Assembly: GCA_001792895.1 (NCBI GenBank)
Contig: MARA01000004.1
Coordinates: 930,001 to 994,000, forward strand
Source of the DNA: Lentinus brumalis
Taxonomy: Eukaryota; Basidiomycota; Agaricomycetes; Polyporales; Polyporaceae
DNA length: 64,000 nucleotides
Direction of reading: 5' to 3'
The notes below the pieces were generated by a model. The model was not told where the DNA came from, did not search any database, and saw only the letters and a program-made list of their open reading frames with translations. Positions 1-10,564 of this stretch are shown one piece after another; within the stretch, counting starts at the first letter, position 1; every line of letters starts with the position of its first letter. Made by a program: the position numbers and the translations under genes.

Positions 1-685
1 ACCTCAACGAAGTCAAGACTGCGGAGTTCGGTATGTCGGACAAGCCGGAGTACTTCTGCGCCCAGGCCACGATCATGCATATCAAGAACGATACTATTTC
101 ATACCCTGCTTGCCCGTCGCAGGGATGTAATAAGAAAGTCGTCGAGCTTGGCGATTCTTGGAGGTGCGAGAAGTGCGACAAGTCGTACCCCAAACCTCAG
201 CATAGGTATCTTGATTCGCACTCATCTCGGTTGCCCATCCACTCACCGACGTCAACAGGTATATGGTCTCGATGGCCGTCTCGGACTACTCCGGTCAGGC
301 GTGGTTCAGCGGGTTCAACGACGTTGGTGAGACCATATTCGGGATGCCCGCTGATGAACTGGTTGATATCAGGGTAAATTTTCGCGTTTCATATATATGC
401 TGTTACGTACGCTCACCGACGCCCACAGGAGCGTGATGATAGCCAGTTCAATCAAGTGGTAGAACGCGCTATCGGGACGACATACAACTTCGCATGCAGA
501 GCGAAGCAGGATAGTTACAACGTCTGTCTACGTTCACCTGATTATTGGATGAAGCTGACGCGATCAATGCCCCTCAGGAGGCAACGCGTGTGCGCTACGC
601 CATCAACCGTATCATGCCCCTCAACTACCGTGAGGAGACGAAGTACCTCGCCAACATCCTCACCCACAGCGATTGGGCGCGGTAG
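1..685 (+). CDS. RFA1: Replication protein A 70 kDa subunit, C-terminal part
   Basis: Large subunit of the nuclear single-stranded DNA binding complex RPA, needed in replication, repair and recombination. Only the last ~172 residues lie in the window; the gene is cut by the left edge. Four exons are read: 1-205, 259-373, 429-521 and 578-685, joined by 53-56 nt GT-AG introns. The first exon encodes the zinc ribbon of the C-terminal OB fold (CPSQGC, then WRCEKC, so four Cys). The following exons give the conserved DYSGQAW block, the GMPADEL block, and the terminal MPLNYREETKYL block typical of RPA1. The reading frame stays open through all joins and ends in TAG at 683-685. It converges on the minus-strand gene at 1127. 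The family call is firm. Confidence 0.95.
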
Positions 686-1126
686 CGTGGGCGCCCAGCC
701 TGCTGCGCGCGTATCTCCGTCGACGTCTACGGAAGCTCTCAATTGTCCGCCGCTTTGCCTTCTTGACCCTATGTACTCTACCTCGTTGACACTGCTGCTA
801 TGTACTATGAAACCAGATCCCAGATTAGTTCGGTCGTTCAGTTTGTTTGAGATCTAGGCCAGTGGCGATGCCTAACTGCGCCGGAGGCACCGGCTGAGAC
901 TCATGCATCATGTCCAATCTTAGTTCCAGGAGTCGAGTACAACAAGCGTAGATCTGGTGCGTACATCAGGATACTCTACCACACACAATATCATCAAGTC
1001 ATCCGAAAGTATGGTATAGTAGTTCGCCTTGAGTAATAACTAGTATTAACGTCATACGAGGCATGATGAGAGCGTTCAGTAAAGTACGTCAGCTACGAAA
1101 GATAAGTAGACGTATCATATGAAAGT
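686..1126. other. Convergent intergenic stretch
   Basis: Holds the 3' untranslated regions of the RPA70 gene and of the minus-strand gene ending at 1127. It is richer in A and T than its surroundings. No ORF with family features, repeat or RNA gene is seen. Confidence 0.5.
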
Positions 1127-4100
1127 TCATGGAGGGTCTAGGGGATAGTGAAGTGCTTTTCTGAAGAGCTGGTAGACTGTGTCGAGCGACGTGAGCACTG
1201 ACTGCAAAGTCGCGTCGGCCGTCTCGGAGAAATGGATATCCGGAAACTCGATATGAGGAAGGTCAAATCGCAACGTCCAGAGATTCGGGAAGTAACGCGC
1301 GGGGATAAGGCCTTCCTCCGACCCAGGTGCACTCAGAGGAGTGGGTGTGATCGTTGGTAGCTGCGTCGCGTCCGGAGCGGTGGGGACATCGGACGGAGGT
1401 GATGGCGGGGGAGGTGCTGCCTCATCTGCTGCGATCGAAGACGCGGAGTTCTCTGGCGAGTGCGAAGAGTCAGCGTTGGGGAAGTACCATCGCGCGGGGC
1501 TTGCGGTGCCAGCCTGAGCCGTGACGGTCGCTGTGGTGGTTACCGTGACCGTGTCCACACCACCGGTGTACGCCGACAAGGGGATGCCGGCGGGAGGATC
1601 GTGGTCGATTGCATTCAAAGATCGAAGCGCTGTCACCAACTGCGCTTGTGTCTGACGGAGACTGATGAAGAGGTAGATGCAGGTGATGGCCATGATTGCG
1701 GGAATCAAGATTTGGGTCCAGGAGAGGGACGCGCGCTGTTTCGTATGAGCGATCTCCGAGGCGGTTGCTTGGAACGACAACACAAGCCGCGGGTAGAAGT
1801 ACTCTTCCATAGAATAATGAAACAGTCTACGGCCTTGGGCGGATGTCTCCTCGTGGGCGAGGTTAGAATCGGAAGATGCAACATCGAAGCCTAGAGACAA
1901 TCTGTTACTGCACATCTCTCAATACAAAGTCTGGCGATACTCACCTGTCTGTATCGGAACGTGGACCTGGAGTTCACCGACAGGCAAGGGGAAACTCGGC
2001 AGCAGGGCGTTCAGCACTGTCCGTCGCGGAACCGTTGATTTGGACTCCTGGGCCACCGCTGTGTTATCCTGGACGATGTAGAGGATGTCGACCTTGCCAC
2101 CGCCGGCATCTCCGATGTGAACCTTGACCCAAGTAATCCATTCCTTCCCGCTAGCCTCGCCGAAGGGAACGGCATTCCCAGTTGTCTCGGGTCTGACGAC
2201 TGCCCCGGTGACGATGCGGACCGGTACACCCTCTATACTCGCGATGGGAACCTCTACCTGGGGCGGTCTGGCACCAGCGTCGTCTTCTTTCGAATGGGAC
2301 AGAGCGAGCCCAAACTCAAGCCACTCCATATCATCGTCCGAAGGAGCTGGCAAGTTGACGCGGACGGCGTACTTGAGCGGACCGGCGCTCGCATTGAGCA
2401 AAGGTGTGATGGTGATGTGGACATAGGGAATCATCAAGGGGCCATCCCTCCGCACAGGGGTACGCAGCGTCGAAGTGAAGAGGGACTGCCGGAGAATGGA
2501 CGGGGAAATATCTCGTTTAGAGATACCATCAGGTGTCCGAGGGCGACGTCGGGACATCTCTGAGCTGTCTGGACTGGCGCGGGAAGGAGACATAGATCGG
2601 ATGATCGGCCGGAGGGCAACGCGAGCACCGTCGCTCGCGCATTTAACATTCCCGCCGCGGTGTAAGACGGTTTTACGCGTCTGAGCGTCTCGAACGTCGC
2701 CACTTGAGTTGTAAACGTCCAGAGTGGCGTCACTGGCATCGTTGCGTACGGTGTAAGAGACGTGCTCACGATCGCAGTGTAGGACCCGGAAGCGAGGCAG
2801 AGCAAGGACATCCGGATCAGCTTCATTGTCGGAGGTAATCCGCGAGGAGTATCTCCTGGAGGCCCGATTGAGGACAGGCTCACGGGGTTTCACCAACACT
2901 GTGCCGGTAATGTTGAACTTGAAGTCGTGCTTAGACGGAGGAAGCAGGTCATTCATGTTCAGGTGAATCGTGATAGGGACCTTGGGCGGACGGGCAGCAG
3001 TCTCTTCAGATTCCCAATCAGTGTCGAAGTCCGTGTAGCGGCCATTCATAGAGGAGGCACGGCTTCTCCGGTCCCGTTCTGGGCTTGAAGGGATGGGCAA
3101 AGAAGCTAGGGACGACATGGGCGTTGAAACCGGCGAAGTCTCAAACGAATAGTCAGGGACATTCTGAGCGGGCAAGGGGGCCCTGAGCAGGGATGACGTG
3201 GATGAAGATGAGTCGTGCCGGGTAGGAGGGAGACCATTGACGACTCCGCGCGCATCTGGCGAAGATGGCAAGACGTAGATGGAAGGATTCTCGACTGAAG
3301 ACTGTCGGGAGAGGGGAGGAGTCGGTGCTGGCCCTACGGCATATCCAGTGAACCCTGCACCTCCGCTGATGGACCACTTCGGCTCCATGCCCGGTACCCA
3401 GGATACATCGCAATCACCGGCTTCCAGCCCAACGTCCAGACCCAGGAGGGTGGCCACGCCGGGGAACCAGACGCCCTTGCACGTAGCTTCATACTGCACG
3501 CGCATGACAATACCTTCCCTTTCCTTTCCTTTCGTGCCGAGCACGGTACAAGTCATGTCTCCTTTGACCTCCCGTATGCCGACTCTGCGACGACCATCGC
3601 TTGTTGAAGGCTGTTGACCAGATTTCAAGGGCCGCGCCCACCGAATCCGAATACGCTCTGTGCTAGGGAACGAGCCCTGTATCCCGCACCCGTCAGAAAA
3701 ACCAGCAGATACTGAGGCGTCGCTCGATTCGTCGTCCGCAAAGTTGTTGTATGAATGTGTCCTCCCCAAACGCGTAGACGTGCTGCGCGTGACGTGAGGG
3801 TCAGACGTCAGGTCCCAAGTTCCCGCATCTTCATCCGCAGATGACAAGGATGCCATTGACGAAGAGGTCTTCTGGGTATTCGGTGGAAATATCTTGAGAC
3901 GGATGTGGTTGGAGAGGCAGCGCGGCACTGGAATAGACAACTACATAGATGATGAATAAAGAGATAGAAATAACATGAATTGGTGAGCTCACTAGGTACG
4001 GTGCATGTGGTGGTTGACAGACGAACGGTGCCCACAGTTCTATCGCAGCCATGAAGTGTGCTACCTTCGACGGCCGTTTGCCCCGCGCGTCCAGCTCTCG

Positions 4101-4724
4101 ACGCGGAAACTCCTTCGGGAGGATGTAGGAGACATGATAGGAGCTCACGAGTATCTGACCCGTGTATTTATCGTCTAGACGTTGCGGCGATTCCGAAGAG
4201 GACGAGCTGCTGGATGAAGAGACGTAGGGATGCGGGGAGCGTGTCGGTAGGTTGAGGGCGTGTGCAGCCTTATGCAAGAGTGGAGATATAGTAGATGAGA
4301 AGTTGTAGGGCGTAGAATTGACGTCCAATGGATGAACTTGCTGGTCGAGAACCTTGAGGTTCTCCTCTGCGAGCGTACGGTCAGAGGGATTGATGGCAAC
4401 TAGCAACCATGCTCACCTGGAAAGAGTGGAATAGTCGCGCCTGGTGTAATGTTATCCAAAGGGAGCGAAATCTGTGCGCGCGAACCCAGAATTTGAGCGG
4501 ACGGCGAGTAGGCTCGCAACCACAATACCGACCTTCAGATACATTTTGATGCCCGCGCCCTTCGCGCCGCGCTCGGCGCGACCCTCGATTGCAACTCGTG
4601 TAACGATGTTCAGTTTCTGCGATCCAACCGTTGTTCCATGGGATATGGAGTAAGTTGAGGATGGGAAAGACAGAGGGGGGCTTCCGGTCACCGAGCGACC
4701 GGAGTAGCGCGTCGAGCTAGGCAT
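1127..4724 (-). CDS. Large conserved protein of unknown function with a C-terminal membrane anchor
   Basis: I do not recognise the family. Five exons can be joined without breaking frame: 4533-4724, 4417-4471, 3993-4366, 1945-3940 and 1127-1890, giving 1126 residues. Residues from about 170 onward are low in complexity and rich in Ser and Pro, with islands that look folded. One strong hydrophobic segment lies near the C-terminus (QILIPAIMAITCIYLFISL), followed by a Thr/Val-rich and Pro-rich tail. This suggests a single-pass or tail-proximal membrane protein with most of its mass on one side. The apparent hydrophobic stretch near 4480-4530 is intron, not a second membrane segment. The ATG at 4724 is the only Met in the first exon before the conserved part. 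A TATAAAA string sits about 10 nt before this ATG, so it may not be the working TATA box. Confidence 0.7.
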
Positions 4725-5078
4725 CCCTGAGTTTTATACGCGCGTTTTAACGTCGCTTCTCGCGTCGAGCGGGGAAAGGAAGTTGGACGCGGGGTGCGGG
4801 GAGTGGAGGAGGAGTAGCGGCGAGGGGGGACGCGAGATATGCTGGTGGCATAGGCTACTGACGGCGGAAGTCAAGGAGCGCAAGTACTTACGCGCATAAG
4901 CTCGTTGCTCCCACGTCGCTAGAACAAGTCGCTCAGCGCTTACCTCAATTGTCTTTAGATCTCTGACATTGATTGCTTGCGACTCTGAACCACAAACGCT
5001 ACTCCTTGGAACAACGAAGACAATGAATGGGTCCTATAACTACAGAATACCGCCATACAGCTATTGTACGGTACATAA
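4725..5078. other. Intergenic stretch
   Basis: Contains the presumed promoter of the minus-strand gene starting at 4724 and the 3' untranslated region of the peptidase gene ending at 5079. ACGCG-type strings occur but are common in this GC-rich DNA. Nothing else is seen. Confidence 0.4.
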
Positions 5079-8000
5079 TCAAAACTTGGACGTAGGAAGA
5101 TCATTCCACTCAACCAACGGCCGTGGCTTCTCAGTCACAGGGAGCGACGCGCGGAACGCCTTGGGATCCTGGATGAATACCGCCCGCTCGTCTGGCACGA
5201 CCTTCTCTTCCGAGTCAGCAGCGGGGTACTGTTCGAGCAGCGCTGGAATCTCTGCAGTGAGCTCCTGGGCAACCGTGGGAGGGACAGTCGCTGCCTGTGC
5301 CAGAAGCGTATCGCGCCAGTACTTCCCAAATTTGTCCAGCGCAGCATCGCCATCTGCAGCGAGCGCATCCCGCCATGCCTGCTTGTCCACAGAGTAACCC
5401 TTTCCAGAGGCCTTCTGCGCGAAGGCCTCCATGGCAGCTACGCTGATCTTCGCCGGCCGGGGTTTCTGGGACTGGAGGTGCACCGAGACCTTTGCCCGCT
5501 CTGGCGACGAGGGGTCCACATGAGAGCGATAGAGGGCGAGCACTTCCTCCTTGGTTATGCTCTCAATCAATTCAGCCTCAATGTCCCCTGCAATGATTGC
5601 TTAGCCATTCACTGACGCAAGGCGACAGCCGAAAGACTCACGTCGATGGAAGTCGAGGTAGCCCCACTCGATCTGAATCCAGAACCGGTTCATCTCCTCG
5701 TTGAGGTTCTTCGGGGCCTCTCGCCATTGCTTCTGCAGGGCGGTCTTGTGTTCGAGAAACTCGGCCTCGGGCATAGCCTCAATCTTCTCCGACATCTCGC
5801 GCAAGAACGCGTCCACGCGCTGCTCGAGGTAGACCGGGTCTCGCTCGCTCTGTACGAGGATACCGATGCCAGACTGTCCTCCCCCGGTGAGCTGCCAGAG
5901 AGATGACGACACGATGTATCCGAGCTGTTCGCGTGTTCGCAAGACAGCAAAGGCGGGCTCAGAGAGTATGTGGGCGATGAGTGCCGCCATAACGTGTCGC
6001 CGCCTGTCCGTGATGGTGCTCAAATTGATGTAGTACGTGAGCGCAGAGTTGGCTTCGTTCTTGTTGGGCACCGGCAAGGACCAGACGTAGTTGGAGCGGG
6101 GTGGAAGAACCAAGGACAGATCCCAGAGCTCGTCCGCTGGCAACGGGGAGGCCTTGAAGATGCCTTCGACCGTCTCAGCCAACTTGCATGCTTCATCCTT
6201 ATATATGTTGCCGATGACAGTCATGCGCATATGTAGTCTCGAAAGCACCGCGGTGATATGGGCTTGCAATTCTTCCGGAGTGACCGCTATGCATGGCAAA
6301 ACCAATCAGCAGGGAGAGAAAGGTGTAGAGCTTGGAAACACACATGGGACCTCCGCCAACAGTTCGTCCATCGTCCACTCGCGCTCAGAGAGCAAGTATC
6401 GATTGTAGTAGTTCGACAGACGATAGGGCGCTCCTAGGAAGTAGTTCTCGTACTCCCGTTTGGCCTAGCAACTCAGTTTAGTCGAAGTGCCCATCTCGAT
6501 CAGATGTAGACGAACCTGATCCTTCATGACAGCCAGTCGGTCCGGGTCGACCTTGAGGTTCTTCGCACGCTCAACAACAGTTTTCGCCAGCAGGGGTAGC
6601 TTGTCGTTGTAACCGCTGAGAGTGATATATAGCCCAAGCGACTGATGGGAGAAGTTGTACGTGAGCCCCGCGAGGTCGGCATCATACGCAAATTCAGTGA
6701 GCGAGTCGGTGACGAGGTCCGCATATAGTCTGATCAAGCCGTCAGCTAGTCTCTCAGATACCCTTTTGTAAAACTTACCTCGTCAGGACCGAGGCTCGGG
6801 CGGAGGAGTTCGGAACAGGGCTAGCCCTGACATCAGCGGCAGGGACATATCGCGGACTAGAAGAGGCGTACCTGCGGACGTCCATGATGACCTGGGCTTT
6901 CGGAACCCAGAACTGATCATCCTTCTTGTGCCATAGAGAGGTCAACGGAGTCTCGCGGATCAGGAACGGACGCTTCGAAGGCTGTCCTTCTCGTTAGACA
7001 TCACAGATTGCCTCTCGAGCGTGTAAGGACCAACCTTCTCGACTTCGCGCTTTTCCACATCAAGGTTCGTTGGAATGAACTCGTTCGGTCCCGGAAGATA
7101 GAGCTCCTTGATGTCGTTTGATCCGTTGGCTTGCTTGACGGAGTTCTCGCTGTACGGCTCGACGTGGTATGGTGTACCATACCACGGCTCCTTCTCCCAT
7201 GTTAAGTCTTTGCCCCGGATACGCTCGTGTTCCTCGGCCTTTGCCATGAGTACGGTTCGCGAGCGATCGATTGAGAGTGTCTTTAGGATCTCGCGCATCT
7301 CCTTCTCTCCTCCGTTCTCCGGATCGCTCTCGTCCCATTCCTGGACGAGTTGAGGTGCAGATAGGATAAGTTCCCGTGGAACGGGCCAAGCCATGTGCTC
7401 GGTCACCCAGACGGCATAATCATCCGGGCGGCGCTTCTCCGCGAAGCGGAACCGGGTGGCACTGATCAGACTGCGCTCTTTCTGGACCCAAGGAGGGAAG
7501 TCTGAGGATCGGAGAAGAGAGATGTACTTGAAGACCGACTGTACGAGGGTGTCGTAGTGCTCTGTCATGCTCCTTGTTAGGCCTGGAATATGAAGCTAGT
7601 TGTGTGCACTTACCGAATCCTTGGGGGGTCATGTACAGGGTCACCTTGAACATGGCAAAGCCTCTTGCCAGATTCTGAGGACCGGCAGACAGAGCGGTTA
7701 TCCAACCCTTTTGCTTCAGGTACGAATGCAACGAGCCGGGGCCTTCGTGGCCAAGGAAGTGAGCCAGGAATCCGGACGGCTTGTAGCGCCACATTGGTGG
7801 CAGGTATGGTAGAGGAAAACTGATCTCGAGTGCGTGGAAGGACATAACCGTTTGTATCGAGACCACCGTCTGGAGGTGAGTCAGTACTTGCGCACTATGA
7901 TCATTCGACCGATACTCACACCCATCTCCTTAGGCCCGAACGGATGGTCTGGGATCAGATGCAGAGGTTCCTTGCCCCGGTTGGGTATAGGCGAGAAGAA

Positions 8001-9264
8001 GGTAGCGACCATCTCAGAGAGCTCATCTAGGGATTCTGAGGATGTGACAACCGTTCGTTACTGTGACCGACACAAGAATGGACCTGCAAGCGCACCTTTG
8101 CCAACAACACACAACCGCATCCTACCAGCACAATACTCCTGGCTCCACCATTCTACGAGTCGTCGGCGGGTCTCTCTGCCTACAACTCCACCGTCTCCCT
8201 CGAGCTCACTGCTAGCCGAGCTCACCGAAGGAGCCGGGGACGTCGCCCGTGAGTCGTTAGGAGTGGCGGTCAGACTTCCGTCCGCGCTCTTCATGGCAGC
8301 ATTGTTGTTCAGCAAGCCCTTCGCCTTCAGCTCCCTTCCGACCTTCGACAAGCTCTCCTTGTTACCAGAGCCGAATTTGCGCCATGGGTGTCCGTCCTTG
8401 CTGAGATGCTTGTTGACCTGAAAGATTCGCCAGACGTCGCTCTGGTGGTTCTTCTTGTGCTCTGAATCAACCGCATTAAGCTCCCGCACTGTGCACGAGG
8501 GTGTGAACAGGGGGAGTGGAAGAAGCTAGAGAAACGCTCCAGCGCTCCTCCTAGCGCTGATGTGGAGACGTTGAAGTAGTAGTTCGTGTTGGATGTGCCA
8601 GTGTATGCGTTCGAACTGCCGTTGTTCTTAGAGAGATACTAGAGAAGGGCAGGAGTCAGGGGATGATCACGAGTAGGGGATTTGACTGGCGTACCTCGGA
8701 GTACTCGTTCTCTCTAGGGAATTGTTCCGTACCCTATATTTGCCGTCAAGAATGGAGGGTTGTACCGTCAACGTTCACGTACCAGGAACAGGAGATGTTC
8801 GCAGAAATGAGCGAGACCCGGCATATCATCCTGGTGATAATTTACTGTCAGCACCGCTACCTGTCATTCTGAACAAGAGAAATTCGTCCAATACGGAAAT
8901 CTTGGAGGAGTGTCCTACTCACCGGATCATACAAGTGGCCCACCGCTACGTCTAAACTCGCAGCTGCCTTATCTGCCTTCGCATGATGCACCAGCATCGC
9001 CTGTAGCCCATTACCCAGCCTGATTAGCCTGTATTCCCGATCATCTTGCGGAGACTTCTGTATTGGCTTCGTGAAGACATCGTATGGCGTCGGACCCGTC
9101 GTGACGCGTGCCCATGAACCAGAGTCAGCAGCAGTAGCAACCATTGCGAAGCCGGCGGTAAAGGATAGACTGTTTCGACAAGGAGCGTCCAAGCGTGAAG
9201 ATGAGGCAGAAGTCCGGGTGAGAGAGAGGCGACGTCGAGTCGCAAGTTGAAGCAGTTGCAGCAT
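5079..9264 (-). CDS. STE23: Insulysin/Ste23-type M16 zinc metallopeptidase
   Basis: Homologue of insulin-degrading enzyme and yeast Ste23/Axl1, which cleave small peptides inside a closed chamber. The inverted zinc motif HFCEH is encoded near 8796-8810, followed by the GTEQFPRENEYSE block and, further on, NAVDSEHKKN, which supplies the third zinc ligand Glu. The middle domains contain GHEGPGSL and KNEFIPTN-type blocks, and the C-terminal half has REQLGYIV. Many short introns interrupt it; I estimate about 1,100 residues against about 1,020 for human IDE. The N-terminus chosen at 9264 adds an Arg-rich, acid-poor leader that could target mitochondria; an inner ATG at 9144 would remove it. Between the zinc motif and NAVDSEH the frame breaks at a run of five G (8510-8514, plus strand); a sixth base would restore it. 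Family call is firm, exact exons are not all checked. Confidence 0.9.
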
Positions 9265-9802
9265 GCGCGTGCACTGCAGTGGCAGACTGAGAATAGACTT
9301 CCAAGTGGCTTTTTGTCCCTAGCTTACGGCATACAGCGGACGCAATGCATCACGCCAGGAGTACCACACCAGCTGCGAGCGCCCCGAGACGATGGAGTTC
9401 CCGTGTCGAGACTGGCGTGAAGTAGACTAGCAGTGCGCGAGTTGTGCGTCGAAGCAGGTCGGGAGGTTCGCGTTCCGCGTTCCGACGCGCGAAGGGACCA
9501 GCGCTCAACAACGCACCTCCCTCGTGTATACGAGACTCCCAGCGGAGGGATGCTCGTCGCCCGAGTAGCGATATTTAGGGACGAGACCGACGCAACTGGA
9601 TGGTCAGGCGGCGCGAAGCCACGGAATCATGACATAGAGCAAAGGAAAGCGATGCGATAATGCACAACAGAGCTGGTGATCGTGTACATAACAGTAGTGA
9701 CCGGAAGAGAGGAAAGAGAGTATCCGTGACAAACGAAAGAGTGGTAGAAGCCGACAGACAGTACGCCTACTGACACAACACAAGGAAAGCTGAGCCCAAT
9801 GA
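9265..9802. other. Promoter region of the peptidase gene and 3' region of CKS1
   Basis: A 538-nt gap between two minus-strand genes. It should hold the STE23-like promoter and the CKS1 3' untranslated region. GC-rich with scattered CGCG strings near 9460-9500. No supported gene, RNA or repeat. Confidence 0.4.
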
Positions 9803-10290
9803 TCACTTCCGCTTCGCCGGTTGCTTCCCTCCTCCCGCCGCCGCTCGACCATTCATTGCCGCGTGCATCTGGTCGAAATTCTTCGGGCGACGAAAGAGGA
9901 GGACATGAGGCTCGGGTGCTGGAGGCATGATGTCTCATGAAGTATGCGCGCTATCGGTCAGAGGAGCCTTACTCACCGTGGACCTCATAGTGTTCCCAGC
10001 CAAGACTCTGCGTGATGCCAATACCTCGCCACTCCTCCTCCGAGAGCAATCGCAAGGTGCCGGTGTTATCCGGGTTGAAGAAGTTCTTCGGGATCATCTT
10101 GAAGAGCGGTTTGGGTAGAATGACGTGACGATATTCGTATTCCTCGTCCGAGTAGCGTTCAGAATAGTGAATCCTGCAGAAATATTCGTACGAATGTCTG
10201 GATGGCCGAGGATCATGGACGGACGCACTTCTCGATATACTCCTCCAACTTGCGCATAGCATCCTGCTGCTTGGCGTCTTGAGCATCCAT
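9803..10290 (-). CDS. CKS1: Cyclin-dependent kinase regulatory subunit Cks1
   Basis: Small adaptor that binds cyclin-dependent kinase and reads phosphorylated partners, including SCF substrates. Three exons. The first encodes a short Met-initiated leader; a 55-nt intron (donor gtgcgt) then joins to [17 protein letters not shown], the anion-binding face of the family. The second exon continues with [26 protein letters not shown] and the third gives [11 protein letters not shown]. The C-terminal tail is short, basic and Ala/Gly-rich, ending in TGA at 9803-9805. The start at 10290 is the first ATG of the open exon. It is divergent from the Mer3 helicase gene with 274 nt between the two ATGs, in a stretch rich in ACGCG strings. 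Confidence 0.95.
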
Positions 10291-10375
10291 AACAGGAAGC
10301 AGTTCCGGACAGAGGCGACAGAAATAAAGGCTGGACTCGAAAAGGATGAGAAGAGGCAAATGAGCGACGGCTCGG

Positions 10376-10487
10376 ACGCGACTGGCAAGGACAAGGACAC
10401 CAGACAGGAACGGCCACTCGGGAGTCGGGAGGACGCGAAGGGTCACGCGTGACACACGCACCACGTGAGCGGGACGCGACACACGCG
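10376..10487. promoter_or_regulatory. ACGCG cluster in the CKS1/MER3 bidirectional promoter
   Basis: Five ACGCG cores lie within 112 nt at 10376, 10433, 10445, 10474 and 10483; the one at 10445-10450 is the full palindrome ACGCGT. A CACGTG box is at 10462-10467. In ascomycete yeasts ACGCGT is the MluI cell cycle box bound by MBF. Function here is inferred. Confidence 0.4.
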
Positions 10488-10564
10488 CCAGCTTGATTCT
10501 AGAGTTGCTGGGTGCTCCGAGTCCTTGTCTCTTCCTCTTCCCCCGTCCTCCTGGAGTTGCCAAC

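Noticed and set aside
4452..4724. An N-terminal membrane segment (LKVGIVVASLLAVRS) in the large protein
   Set aside because: It lies in an intron with a gtcggt donor and an acag acceptor; splicing restores a polar conserved segment.
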